Origin: Corynebacterium camporealensis
GTDB taxonomy: Bacteria > Actinomycetota > Actinomycetes > Mycobacteriales > Mycobacteriaceae
NCBI RefSeq assembly: GCF_000980815.1
Contig: NZ_CP011311.1
Span: forward strand, 2,132,773 to 2,196,772
Reading direction: 5' to 3'
Length of the DNA: 64,000 bases
The notes under the pieces are model-generated. The model made no database searches, was not told where the DNA came from, and saw nothing but the letters and a program-made list of their open reading frames with translations. A program made the position numbers and the translations under genes. Of this stretch, positions 31,937 to 41,047 are shown one piece after another; within the stretch, counting starts at the first letter, position 1; each line of letters opens with the position of its first letter.

Positions 31937-32172
31937 GCGGGAACCTTTCACTCGCTGTCATAGATACGAATAAACGTGCTTGCAGTCACAAACACAAGCA
32001 CGCGGTGACGTCTCCACTTTACGTTAAGCACCCCTACTCCGCCCTCGGAACAGATCAAGTTCACATTCTTTATGGGAGGTTGCGGGTTGTGGGCTGCTAT
32101 GGGCATCGACAAGCGTGTGCACCCGTTGCGTAGAATGTCCGAAGTAGACGAAGGAAAGGACATGCTGTAGTA

Positions 32173-33534
32173 ATGAACTCCCCTGTACGCGTTGCAGTGG
32201 TCGGCTCTGGGCCGGCCGGAATTTACGCCTCCGACCTGCTTATTAAGTCCGATCTCGACATTCAGGTCGACCTGTTTGAAAAGATGCCAGCACCCTTTGG
32301 CCTGATTCGCTACGGTGTGGCACCGGACCACCCGCGCATCAAGGGTATTGTGCAGTCGCTGCACAACGTGATGGAAAAAGAGGAGATCCGCTTCCTGGGC
32401 AATATTGAGATTGGCCGTGACATCACGGTGGATGAGCTGCGTGATTACTACGACGCCATCGTGTTTGCCACCGGTGCGACTGCGGATCAGTCCATGGGCA
32501 TTCCGGGTGAGGACCTGGAAGGCAACTGGGGTGCTGGCGAGTTCGTCGGCTTTTATGACGGCAACCCGAACTTTGCGCGCGAGTGGGACCTGTCGGCGGA
32601 GTCTGTCGCTGTGGTGGGTGTGGGCAATGTCTCGCTGGATGTCTCCCGTATTTTGGGCAAGACTGCCGATGAGCTGCTGGTTACCGAGATTCCAGACAAC
32701 GTCTATGAGTCGCTGAAGGAGAATAAGGCCAAGGAAATCCACGTCTTTGGTCGCCGTGGCCCGGCACAGGCGAAGTACACCCCGAAGGAGCTGAAAGAGC
32801 TCGATCTGTCGCCGAATATTGACGTCATCGTCGATCCGGAAGACATTGATTACGATGCCGCATCCGAGGAAGCCCGCCGTGCGGCAAAGTCCACGGACCT
32901 GGTCTGCCAGACCTTAGAGTCCTACGCGATGCGTGAGCCTGGCGATGCCCCGCACAAGCTCTACATCCACTTCTTCGAATCCCCGGTGGAAATCCTGGGC
33001 GAGGACGGCAAGGTCACCGCTATTAAGACTGAGCGCACCGAGCTCAACGGTGATGGCACGGTCTCAGGCACGGGCAAGTACACCGAATGGCCAGTTCAGG
33101 CGGTCTACCGTGCAGTGGGCTACCACCCGCAGTCCGTGGACGGTGTGCCTTTCGATGAATCCCATGCCACCATGCCTAACGATGGCGGCCACGTCCTGGC
33201 CAACCTGGAAGGTGAAAAGATTCCGGGCCTATACACCACCGGTTGGATCAAGCGCGGCCCGGTTGGCCTGATTGGTAACACCAAGTCTGATGCCAAGGAC
33301 ACCACCGGCATGCTTATCGATGACTACAAGGCTGGCGAGTTGGAGCCTGCAACCAAGCGGGACCCGGAGGACATCGTCAAGCTTTTGCAGGATCGCGACA
33401 TTCCTTTCACCACTTGGGATGGCTGGCACCGCCTCGATGCTGCCGAGCGCGCCCTGGGTGAGCCGCAGGATCGCGAGCGCGTCAAGATTGTCGAGTGGGA
33501 CGACATGGTCCGCCACGCCGGCCCGCAGGACTAG
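32173..33534 (+). CDS. fprA: Ferredoxin/adrenodoxin-NADP+ reductase FprA
   Basis: A 453-residue FAD/NADPH flavoprotein of the adrenodoxin-reductase type that moves electrons between NADPH and ferredoxins. FAD motif VVGSGPAGIYASDLL at about 7-21, KMPAPFGLIRYGVAPDHP at about 39-56, NADPH motif VVGVGNVSLDVSRIL at about 152-166, and the late FAD motif TTGWIKRGPVGLIGNTKSD. Odd: the strong AAAGGA is followed at once by ATGCTGTAG, a two-codon open frame whose stop abuts the TAATG of fprA, so initiation may involve reinitiation. It is divergent from pta. Confidence 0.95.
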   Translation: MNSPVRVAVVGSGPAGIYASDLLIKSDLDIQVDLFEKMPAPFGLIRYGVAPDHPRIKGIVQSLHNVMEKEEIRFLGNIEIGRDITVDELRDYYDAIVFATGATADQSMGIPGEDLEGNWGAGEFVGFYDGNPNFAREWDLSAESVAVVGVGNVSLDVSRILGKTADELLVTEIPDNVYESLKENKAKEIHVFGRRGPAQAKYTPKELKELDLSPNIDVIVDPEDIDYDAASEEARRAAKSTDLVCQTLESYAMREPGDAPHKLYIHFFESPVEILGEDGKVTAIKTERTELNGDGTVSGTGKYTEWPVQAVYRAVGYHPQSVDGVPFDESHATMPNDGGHVLANLEGEKIPGLYTTGWIKRGPVGLIGNTKSDAKDTTGMLIDDYKAGELEPATKRDPEDIVKLLQDRDIPFTTWDGWHRLDAAERALGEPQDRERVKIVEWDDMVRHAGPQD

Positions 33535-33611
33535 CGCCACCCCCGAATGTTCAAGGAATACCTCACAGTATGTGGGTTTCTGTGAGATTGAGGAGTAACG
33601 TAACGACTTAA

Positions 33612-33642
33612 GGATTGTTACTGACTTCAATCAGGCAAGACC
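33612..33642 (+). promoter_or_regulatory. RNA antiterminator (RAT) for a BglG/LicT protein
   Basis: GGATTGTTACTG - ACTTCAAT - CAGGCAAGACC matches the ribonucleic antiterminator of the LicT/SacT/BglG class (GGATTGTTACTG...CAGGCAAAACC). It overlaps the first five bases of a terminator and lies 85 bp before the PTS gene. Binding of the co-encoded antiterminator would stabilise this hairpin and prevent termination. Confidence 0.92.
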
Positions 33643-33684
33643 TAGGGAGCTAACCCAAAAGTTGTTAGCGCCCTAGGTCTTTTT
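33638..33684 (+). terminator. Leader terminator of the PTS operon
   Basis: AGACCTAGGG - A - GCTAAC pairs with GTTAGC - G - CCCTAGGTCT (one mismatch) and is followed by TTTTGCG. The left arm starts inside the RAT, so the two structures exclude each other. Without active antiterminator, transcription should stop here. Confidence 0.9.
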
Positions 33685-33726
33685 GCGTTTTCTACGCTTG
33701 AGAAAATTCGAGAAAGGATTCGGGCA

Positions 33727-35826
33727 ATGTCTGCGAAGACAACGAATACACGCACCGATGCCGAAGCCATCCTGGCCGGTATCGGCGGGGCGGATAACAT
33801 CGCCTCGTTTACCCACTGCGCAACCAGGCTGCGCTTTGAACTCAACGACCCCAGCCTGGCGAACAAGGAAGAACTCGACGCCATTCCGAAGGTGTTGGGT
33901 GCTGTACCGCAGGGCGGACGCAACTACCAGGTCGTTATTGGCGGCGATGTCGCCACCGTGTATGACCAGATGAACGCGTTGCCGGAGATGCGCGCTCGCG
34001 AAAACGGCCAGTCCAACGACGACGTGAAGGCCGCGGCCCGCTCGAAGGCCCAGGGCAAGATGCCGTGGATGGACGCCTTCTTCGAGTACCTCTCAGATTC
34101 TTTCCGTCCGATTCTGGGCGTGCTGCTGGGTGCATCGCTGATTATTGCGTTTGCCTCCGTACTCGACGCTTTCGGCGTGGTGGACTTCCGCGCGGAGGAC
34201 AAGCCGGCCAGCTGGTTCTTCGTCGATGCCATGTGGCGTTCGGTGTTCTACTTCTTGCCGATCATGATTGCGTACAACGCCGGTAAGAAACTGCGCATCG
34301 ACCCCTGGGTGCCTGCTGCGATTATGGGCGCGCTGATGACCCCGGAGTTTATGAACTTAGCCGACAACCCGGCTGCGCAGTGCTCCATTGCGAATGAGGA
34401 GCTGCAAACTGAGCTGTGCACCATCGATATCTTCGGCATCACGATGCCGCTGCAGGACTACGGCGGAAACGTCTTCGTCCCGCTGATGATGGCCGTAGTT
34501 GCCGCGCTTATCTACAAGGGATTCCAGAAGCTCATCCCGTCCGCAGTCCACATGGTCTTCGTGCCTTTCTTGACCCTGCTCATTGTCATCCCGCTGACTG
34601 CCTTCCTCATTGGCCCGTTTGGCATCTGGGTGGGCAACGGCCTGGGCACTGGCCTGGCCTGGCTCAATGACAACGCACCGTTTATCTTCGCCATTGCCAT
34701 TCCGATGCTGTACCCATTCCTGGTGCCACTCGGCCTGCACTGGCCGCTGAACGCCTTGATGCTGGTCAACATCCAGGCCCTGGGCTACGACTTCATCCAA
34801 GGCCCGATGGGTGCCTGGAACTTCGCCTGCTTCGGCGCCACCGCCGGCGTTTTGTTCCTGTCCATGCGTGACAAGGACGACGTCATGCGCCAGACCTCCG
34901 GTTCCGCCCTGGCCGCCGGCCTGTTTGGTGGTATCTCCGAGCCGTCGCTTTACGGTATCCACTTGCGCTACAAGCGCATCTACCCGCGCATGCTGGTCGG
35001 CTGTTTCGCAGGTGGCCTGACCATTGCCCTGCTGAGCATCGGCAGCAATGGTGTCACCACCGACGCCTTCGTGTTCACCTCCCTGCTCACCATCGGTGTG
35101 TTTAGCCCGATTGCTACCTACGTCATCGCTATCGCCGTTGCCTTCTTCGTCTCCATGACGCTCATCATCCTCACCGACTACCGCACGCCGGAAGAGCGCG
35201 CCGAACTCAAGGCACGCCAGGAGGCGGCCGCGGATGAATCCGCAATCGAGAACAGCGAAGATGCCTCCGAAGACTCAACCAACAAGGTCGAGGCTAAGTC
35301 GACACCTGCTGGTTCGGCCGCCGCGGGCGCAGCAGCTGGTGCCGCCACGACTGCAGCAACCGCAACGAAGACGGCTGCCGAAATCATGTCACCAGCTACT
35401 GGTGAAGTTGTCCCGATGGACAAGATCGATGACCCGGTGTTTGCTGCACGCACCCTCGGCGACGGTGTCGGCGTGATTCCGGAAGGCAATGAGGTCTACT
35501 CGCCAGTTGCTGGCAAGGTCATCACCGCCACCAAGTCCGGCCATGCGTATGGGCTGAAGACGGACGATGGTGTGGAAGTACTCGTGCACATCGGCATCAA
35601 CACCGTGAAGATGAAAGGCGAAGGTTTCGAGCCTGCTGTGAAGAAGGGCGATGAGATTGCCGCCGGTGACCTGTTGGCCACGGTAGACTTTGCTGCAGTC
35701 AAGGACGCCGGATATGACCCGATCATCGTCGTGGCCATTACCAACACCAAGGCGATGAACAGTGTGGATCCGGCAGGCCTGAAGCACGCTAGTGCGGGCG
35801 ACAAGATTATTTCGGTTGCTCGCTAA
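33727..35826 (+). CDS. PTS EIIBCA sugar permease, glucose/sucrose/beta-glucoside superfamily
   Basis: A 699-residue membrane permease that imports and phosphorylates a sugar. Domain order B-C-A: EIIB at about 1-85 with phospho-Cys31 (THCATRLRFEL), EIIC at about 110-480 with the GISEPSLYGIHLRYKR loop, an Ala/Thr-rich linker (about 490-540), and EIIA at about 545-699 with His621 in VLVHIGINTVKMKG. B-C-A order plus a BglG-type regulator favours a beta-glucoside or sucrose, but no glycosidase is linked, so the sugar is undetermined. AAAGGA precedes ATG. Controlled by the leader RAT/terminator. Confidence 0.92.
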   Translation: MSAKTTNTRTDAEAILAGIGGADNIASFTHCATRLRFELNDPSLANKEELDAIPKVLGAVPQGGRNYQVVIGGDVATVYDQMNALPEMRARENGQSNDDVKAAARSKAQGKMPWMDAFFEYLSDSFRPILGVLLGASLIIAFASVLDAFGVVDFRAEDKPASWFFVDAMWRSVFYFLPIMIAYNAGKKLRIDPWVPAAIMGALMTPEFMNLADNPAAQCSIANEELQTELCTIDIFGITMPLQDYGGNVFVPLMMAVVAALIYKGFQKLIPSAVHMVFVPFLTLLIVIPLTAFLIGPFGIWVGNGLGTGLAWLNDNAPFIFAIAIPMLYPFLVPLGLHWPLNALMLVNIQALGYDFIQGPMGAWNFACFGATAGVLFLSMRDKDDVMRQTSGSALAAGLFGGISEPSLYGIHLRYKRIYPRMLVGCFAGGLTIALLSIGSNGVTTDAFVFTSLLTIGVFSPIATYVIAIAVAFFVSMTLIILTDYRTPEERAELKARQEAAADESAIENSEDASEDSTNKVEAKSTPAGSAAAGAAAGAATTAATATKTAAEIMSPATGEVVPMDKIDDPVFAARTLGDGVGVIPEGNEVYSPVAGKVITATKSGHAYGLKTDDGVEVLVHIGINTVKMKGEGFEPAVKKGDEIAAGDLLATVDFAAVKDAGYDPIIVVAITNTKAMNSVDPAGLKHASAGDKIISVAR

Positions 35827-35878
35827 GCACGACCGATTCACCGCAAGCTAAAAGAAAAAGGAAGCCGACGCCACCGCC

Positions 35879-36706
35879 ATGCAGATTCTGCGCGTGTTTA
35901 ACAACAACGTGGTCCTCGCCCGCCGCGGGGACAGCGAGGTTGTTGCCACCGGCCGTGGACTCGGCTTTCAAGCTAAAACCGGCGACGGAATTGATCCGGA
36001 GCGCGTCGCGAAGATTTTTGTTCCCGACTCCGGCCGGGATCCGGATCATTCGGCGGAAATGCTGGCGGCGATCCCGGGTGAGTTCATCCAGCTCGTCCTG
36101 GAAGCCTGCCAGAAGGCCGGCGTCCCGGAAGAAATGCAGAGCAAACTCACCCTGATTGTGGCACTCGCCGACCACGTGCACGCGGCGGTCACCCGCCAGA
36201 CCGCCGTGACCTATCCGCTCGAAGCGGAGGTCCGCCACCTCTACTCAGAGGACTTTGCACTGGCGCAACAACTCCTCCGCCATATCAACGACGGGTTGAA
36301 TCAACCGCTGGCCAACACCGAAGCCGTCGCGTTGACCCTGCATATGGTCAATGCACACTTCTCAGTCGGGGATCTGTCGGGTACCTACCGGATGACGGGG
36401 CTGATTCGTCAGCTACTCGATGTCATCGGTGAGTTCTTCGGGATGAAACTCAGCAACGAAGATGTCTCCGTCGCCCGCTTTATTACGCACATGCGTTATC
36501 TCTTCGTCCGCATGGCCGATGGCAAGCAGCTCAGCTCCGAACACTCCGCGGTGGGAAAAGCGATTTCGCTGCAATACCCGGAAGCCGCACGCTGCGCAAA
36601 AGGTCTTGCCAACTTGATTGAACTGCGCATGGATACCCCACTGACCAAAGATGAGGTCTCCTACATCACCTTGCACGTAGCCCGCTTGGGCCAAGCGGAG
36701 GCTTAG
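35879..36706 (+). CDS. BglG/LicT-family transcriptional antiterminator
   Basis: A 275-residue RNA-binding regulator: CAT RNA-binding domain (about 1-55, MQILRVFNNNVVLARRGDSE), PRD1 (about 65-170; His in ALADHVHAAV and in LHMVNAH) and PRD2 (about 175-275; His in FITHMRYL and ITLHVARL). All four PTS-phosphorylation histidines appear to be present, so it should be held inactive by its EII and activated by HPr. It follows the PTS gene by 52 bp with AAAAAGGA upstream. Its TAG stop overlaps the convergent purT TAA stop in the tetranucleotide TTAG. Confidence 0.93.
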   Translation: MQILRVFNNNVVLARRGDSEVVATGRGLGFQAKTGDGIDPERVAKIFVPDSGRDPDHSAEMLAAIPGEFIQLVLEACQKAGVPEEMQSKLTLIVALADHVHAAVTRQTAVTYPLEAEVRHLYSEDFALAQQLLRHINDGLNQPLANTEAVALTLHMVNAHFSVGDLSGTYRMTGLIRQLLDVIGEFFGMKLSNEDVSVARFITHMRYLFVRMADGKQLSSEHSAVGKAISLQYPEAARCAKGLANLIELRMDTPLTKDEVSYITLHVARLGQAEA

Positions 36707-38052
36707 TCGTCGTCCGCGGAGCGCGTCAGCTTCGGATCCAGCTCAATAAGGGTGTTCGGGGCTTCGACGATGTGGAAGTCGTTCTCGTCGTCGGCGGTGT
36801 AGTCGACGGCCAGGGCAGCATCGGAAGCTGGCATCGCAGTGCCCGGGGTGGGGCAAATATCAATCTTGGCAGCAGCGAGTGCTGCGCGGTCGCGGGCAAT
36901 CTCGATAGTTTCTGCAGTAGAGACCACCAAGCCCATGCGGCGCCCCTTGTACGCACCCGGCTTGCCGAAAAGACGCACGTCAGTTTCTGCGTAGCTTAAG
37001 GCTTGCTCGACGCCGGTGTAGGCGACATCGGAAAGCTCTTGGTCTGCGTGCAGCACAATACTGGCACCCGGGGTGACCATGGTGACATCGATGGGATAGC
37101 CCAAAATAGCACGCACGTGGGCGTCGAACTCGGAAAAGCGTTGGGTATAGCTGGTCAGCATGGCCGTATCCGACGGGCGCGGGGATACGGAAGAGAAGAA
37201 GACATCATCGCCGGCCACAAACAACTCCACGCCGTAGACGCCACGTCCACCGAGCTCATTGGAGATTCGCGCCGCGACAGAACGAGCATTCTCCAGCGCT
37301 GCCTCGCTCATGGCCATCGGCTGCCAGGCCTCGACCAGGTCGCCGTTTTCGTGGGCGTGACCAATCGGCTCACTAAACCAAGTGGCCAGCTTACCCGTCT
37401 CCGGATCAATGGAGCGCACCGCCAGCATGGTGACCTCGTAGTCGAAGTCAACGAAACGCTCAGCAACCACGCGACGATTATCAGCATTGCCTGCGCGATG
37501 AACCAGGTTCCACGCTTCCTTGAGGTCACCTGCCTCGCGGACAATCATGTGCCCCTTACCAGAGGTTGCAATATCTGGCTTTACGATGCACGGGAAGCCC
37601 AGCTCCTCCCCTGCCTGCTGGAGTTCCTCCAAGGAACTAGCGATTCGGTAACCCGAGACGGGCAGGCCAATGCTTTCTGCACAATGCCGCATGCTCTCGC
37701 GGTCCTGGGTGAGCTCACACGCCCGCGCCGACGGCACCACATCCGCATCCAGCTCATCTTCGATTTTGCGCAGCGCCTCAACCGCCACGACCTCAACCTC
37801 TGGCACCACGTAGTCTGGCTGAATCTCAGTGACCAGCTCTAAGACCTTGTCGTCATCGCAGATATCCGCCACGTAGCTAAAATGCGCCACCTGCAATGCC
37901 GGGGCACCCTCGTAACGATCCACCGCGTGGACCTCCACACCAAGGTGTTGGAAAGCCATAGCCAAGCCCTTGCCGAGCTCACCTGCGCCCAGCAACAACA
38001 CCTTCGTCGCGTTGGTGGTCAGCGGCGTACCAATATGCCCTGCGATATCCAT
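36703..38052 (-). CDS. purT: Formate-dependent phosphoribosylglycinamide formyltransferase
   Basis: An ATP-grasp enzyme that formylates GAR with free formate in purine synthesis, bypassing folate. 449 residues with the N-terminal KVLLLGAGELGKGLAMAFQ nucleotide fold (about 17-35), ATP-grasp core (KPDIATSGKGHMIV, VVAERFVDFDYEV), and FFSSVSPRPSDTAMLTSYTQ near residue 280-300. ATG 38052 (MDIAGHIG) has AAGGAG nine bases upstream, so the in-frame start 24 bp further up is rejected. Convergent with the antiterminator gene (4-bp overlap). Confidence 0.95.
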   Translation of the reverse strand: MDIAGHIGTPLTTNATKVLLLGAGELGKGLAMAFQHLGVEVHAVDRYEGAPALQVAHFSYVADICDDDKVLELVTEIQPDYVVPEVEVVAVEALRKIEDELDADVVPSARACELTQDRESMRHCAESIGLPVSGYRIASSLEELQQAGEELGFPCIVKPDIATSGKGHMIVREAGDLKEAWNLVHRAGNADNRRVVAERFVDFDYEVTMLAVRSIDPETGKLATWFSEPIGHAHENGDLVEAWQPMAMSEAALENARSVAARISNELGGRGVYGVELFVAGDDVFFSSVSPRPSDTAMLTSYTQRFSEFDAHVRAILGYPIDVTMVTPGASIVLHADQELSDVAYTGVEQALSYAETDVRLFGKPGAYKGRRMGLVVSTAETIEIARDRAALAAAKIDICPTPGTAMPASDAALAVDYTADDENDFHIVEAPNTLIELDPKLTRSADDD

Positions 38053-38167
38053 ACTGAAATGCTCCTTCATCGCCATGACTTAAGCCGGGGTACTGGCTTC
38101 AAATTATCGCACACAGCGTGCCTATTGCCCGTATCTCGAATCAATTTTTAGGCTCTAGGCTGCGCAA

Positions 38168-38201
38168 AGGGCACCTGCCTTCATCGGAAAGCAAGTGCCC
38201 T
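38168..38201 (-). terminator. purA terminator
   Basis: AGGGCAC-C-TGC pairs with GCA-A-GTGCCCT around a 12-nt loop, 15 bp after the purA stop; the minus-strand continuation is CCCTTTGCG. A moderate Rho-independent terminator. Confidence 0.65.
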
Positions 38202-38215
38202 GCAGTGCTGTTATT

Positions 38216-39508
38216 TTACTGATCCTGCATCACGTCGTGGCGCACAATGGTCTGGTCCCGGCCGGGGCCAACGCCGATGTAGGAGATGCGGGTGCCGGAG
38301 AGTTCTTCCAGGCGCAGGACGTAGTCTTGGGCTTTTTGTGGCAGGTCTTCGAAGGTCTGGCAGCCGGTGATGTCTTCATCCCACGCTGGCATGGTTTCGA
38401 AGATGGGCTCAGCGTGGTGGAAGTCCGACTGGGTCATGGGCATTTCGTCGTGGCGGGTGCCGTCGACATCGTAAGCCACGCAGATCGGGATTTCACCGAT
38501 GCCGGTGAGCACGTCCAGCTTGGTCAGGAAGTAGTCGGTAAAGCCGTTGACGCGGGTGGCGTAGCGGGCAATGACCGAGTCGTACCAGCCACAGCGACGC
38601 TTACGGCCGGTGTTCACGCCAACCTCACCGCCGGTGTCCTGCAGGTACTCGCCCCACTTGTCGAACAGCTCCGTGGGGAAAGGGCCAGCGCCGACACGGG
38701 TGGTGTAGGCCTTGATGATGCCCAGGGAGGTGGTGATTTTGGTCGGACCAATGCCAGAACCGACGGCAGCGCCACCAGCAGAAGGGTTGGACGAGGTCAC
38801 GAATGGGTAAGTGCCGTGGTCGACATCCAGCATGGTGGCCTGGCCGCCTTCCATGAGCACGTTCTTGCCGGCATCGAGGGCCTCATTAAGTTCCTTCTCA
38901 GATTCAATGACCATCGGGGCGAGACGCTCACGGTAGCTCAGGAAGTACTCCACGACCTGCTCCGGGTCGATCGCCTTGCGGTTGTACATCTTGACCAACA
39001 TCTGGTTCTTAATATCCAGTGCCGATTCGACCTTCTGACGCAGAATGGACTCATCGAAGATGTCCTGGACACGGATGCCAATACGAGCAACCTTGTCCGC
39101 ATAAGCCGGGCCGATACCGCGGCCGGTGGTACCAATAGCGCGCTTGCCCAAGAAACGCTCCTGCACGCGGTCGAGGGTCTGGTGGTACGGGGCCACCAGG
39201 TGAGCGTTGGCAGAAATGCGCAGGCGGGATGCCTGTGCGCCGCGGGCTTCGAGACCATCAATTTCTTCAAAGAGTGCCTCGAGGTTAATCACTACGCCGT
39301 TGCCGAGCACCGGGGTGGCGTTTTCAGACAAAATTCCGGCGGGCAGCAGCTTCAGCTCGTACTTATCGCCGCCGACGACCACGGTGTGGCCAGCGTTGTT
39401 ACCGCCGTTGGGCTTTACGACGTAATCGACCTTACCGCCGAGAATATCGGTGGCTTTGCCTTTACCTTCGTCGCCCCACTGCGCGCCGACGATAACGATT
39501 GCACCCAT
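38216..39508 (-). CDS. purA: Adenylosuccinate synthetase
   Basis: Joins IMP and aspartate with GTP in AMP synthesis. 430 residues, the normal length, from ATG 39508 ([20 protein letters not shown]). Motifs: P-loop-like GDEGKGK (about 12-18), [29 protein letters not shown] and the GTP motif near the C-terminus. AGGAAG at a workable distance favours this ATG over a GTG 12 bp upstream. The preceding gene on the other strand is divergent by about 140 bp. Confidence 0.97.
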   Translation of the reverse strand: MGAIVIVGAQWGDEGKGKATDILGGKVDYVVKPNGGNNAGHTVVVGGDKYELKLLPAGILSENATPVLGNGVVINLEALFEEIDGLEARGAQASRLRISANAHLVAPYHQTLDRVQERFLGKRAIGTTGRGIGPAYADKVARIGIRVQDIFDESILRQKVESALDIKNQMLVKMYNRKAIDPEQVVEYFLSYRERLAPMVIESEKELNEALDAGKNVLMEGGQATMLDVDHGTYPFVTSSNPSAGGAAVGSGIGPTKITTSLGIIKAYTTRVGAGPFPTELFDKWGEYLQDTGGEVGVNTGRKRRCGWYDSVIARYATRVNGFTDYFLTKLDVLTGIGEIPICVAYDVDGTRHDEMPMTQSDFHHAEPIFETMPAWDEDITGCQTFEDLPQKAQDYVLRLEELSGTRISYIGVGPGRDQTIVRHDVMQDQ

Positions 39509-39637
39509 AGTTTTAGTCACTTCCTAAATTTTGAAGCCAAATACCTGTCAACTCTACCCGCTACCACGCATAAAAAGCACTAGTACTCGCCCGTTTTCTC
39601 CCCGATACCTGGTGCTTAAGAAATAGTTCACTCGCAG

Positions 39638-39643
39638 TACAAT
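39638..39643 (+). promoter_or_regulatory. -10 element before the 39651 gene (possible leaderless mRNA)
   Basis: TACAAT ends 7 bp before the ATG at 39651 and no ribosome site is present between them, which fits a leaderless transcript. No clear -35. Confidence 0.4.
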
Positions 39644-39650
39644 CTCAGAT

Positions 39651-40568
39651 ATGTCCTGCGTCATTCTCAACTGCGCCACCCAGATTTCTGCTGTGCCTGG
39701 GTTAGATATCCATACTGTGAGTGCTGTGCCCACGCGCAAAGAGCTGCGCTTCCTCGATGAGCTGGCCAAGCAGCACTTGCCGACGGATCCCACCCCCAGC
39801 CTCGATGACATCTCCGCCCAGCCAGACGTCCGTCACCTCGGCGAACCAGAGCTTGCACCGCAGAAACCACACCTGACTGAGCCCCTGCGCGTGGTCGTTA
39901 TTGGTAATGATGCAGCACTATCCGCAGTGCTTACCCGCATGATGCGCGCAGACTACCTATGGGCTGAAGTCGGCTTCGTGCCAACGGAGCTGTCCACCGC
40001 CGCACAAAACTGGGCTTTACCTGCCACCCCCTCGGAAGCCCTGCAGCTCGCAGTACATGGCGATGTCCACCCCGTCCCACTCATCCGCAACGACGCAGGC
40101 CAAGCCATTGCTGGTTCAGCAACCATTTCCGAGTGGAACAACGGCGAAATCACCGGCGAAATCATCGTCGACGACGACGTTCTGGTCCACCACGATCCTG
40201 AGACCCAACGCGACGATAACGCTTCTGTCTACGGCTCCCGCCTGGTTCCCATGGTGGATGCCCCTGGCATTGTCGCAGCCAAGGCCATCTCCCCTGTTGC
40301 AGCTAACGATGACCTCGACTTCGGTAAAGAAAAGCCCGCATCCGCCAATGCCGGCAGTGGTCTCGGTGGCTGGTTCCGCAAGAAGTTCTCCCGCACTACC
40401 GAACCGGGACAGCTCGACCCCAACAGTGTCTTACACGGCCGCGCCGTCCAAGCCGGCGGGCCGTCCTTACGCGTCATTGTCGATGGCATCAGCGCCAAAC
40501 GCCCAGTCAACCGCGTGACCTTCTACCGTCACCTACGCGACCTCCAGGTTGTCCGGCCCGCCGACTAA
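39651..40568 (+). CDS. Conserved hypothetical protein, unrecognised
   Basis: 305 residues without signal peptide or membrane helix. The clearest structural segment is LRVVVIGNDAALSAVLTRMM (about 79-98), reminiscent of the first strand-helix of nucleotide-binding or diacylglycerol-kinase-like folds, followed by WAEVGFVP and a beta-rich middle. A flexible region at about 225-265 (GSGLGGWFRKKFSR) separates a C-terminal VIVDGISAKRPVNRVTFYRH strand region. A weak similarity to DAG-kinase N-domains is inference only. It probably forms a unit with the membrane protein that starts four bases after its stop codon. ATG 39651 is supported only by the -10 hexamer; internal GTG starts are possible. Confidence 0.7.
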   Translation: MSCVILNCATQISAVPGLDIHTVSAVPTRKELRFLDELAKQHLPTDPTPSLDDISAQPDVRHLGEPELAPQKPHLTEPLRVVVIGNDAALSAVLTRMMRADYLWAEVGFVPTELSTAAQNWALPATPSEALQLAVHGDVHPVPLIRNDAGQAIAGSATISEWNNGEITGEIIVDDDVLVHHDPETQRDDNASVYGSRLVPMVDAPGIVAAKAISPVAANDDLDFGKEKPASANAGSGLGGWFRKKFSRTTEPGQLDPNSVLHGRAVQAGGPSLRVIVDGISAKRPVNRVTFYRHLRDLQVVRPAD

Positions 40569-40571
40569 GTC

Positions 40572-41024
40572 GTGATGAAGAATCTGTTCGGCTGGGTCTC
40601 CGCTACCGGGATACTGCTACTTATTTACTTCATACCTTTACTGCTCCTTCTCGGAGCCGTATCGCTCGTGCCCGGCGCATCGCTGACCTTGCCCGTTGAT
40701 TCCCCTGGCTCCTGGGTGCTGCTCTTCTTATTGTTCCCAGTGGCTTGGTGGGCATGTGAATTCATCGGCAAGCTAGCTGCCAGCCAAATCGTGGTGTGGA
40801 TGTTCGGCGGCAGGCTAGCAGGCTTGCGCACCAATGACGGTGGAGACAGCCGCCTCGTGGAATGGATAGCGAGTGCCATCGAGACCATCCTGACTGCAAT
40901 CTTGCTCAGCTACCTCGTGGACCCGAACTGGCTCGCCGTCGTGTTCGCAATCGTGCTGGGCGTCATCGGTCTCTTGATTGGCTACGCGACTAGGAAAGCG
41001 AAAAATCGCAATCACACACGCTAA
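40572..41024 (+). CDS. Small membrane protein, unrecognised
   Basis: About 150 residues with four hydrophobic segments (about 5-30, 45-65, 100-118, 123-142) and a basic C-terminus (RKAKNRNHTR). It has either a GTG start at 40572 or ATG at 40575, three to six bases after the preceding stop, so it is very likely co-translated with that gene. No family motif recognised. Confidence 0.68.
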   Translation: MMKNLFGWVSATGILLLIYFIPLLLLLGAVSLVPGASLTLPVDSPGSWVLLFLLFPVAWWACEFIGKLAASQIVVWMFGGRLAGLRTNDGGDSRLVEWIASAIETILTAILLSYLVDPNWLAVVFAIVLGVIGLLIGYATRKAKNRNHTR

Positions 41025-41047
41025 AGGTACTTCCCTGCTCTGTGGGG

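Noticed and set aside
38195-39583. A 462-codon open frame opposite purA
   Set aside because: Antisense of the intact purA gene, with no ribosome site and no recognisable domain.
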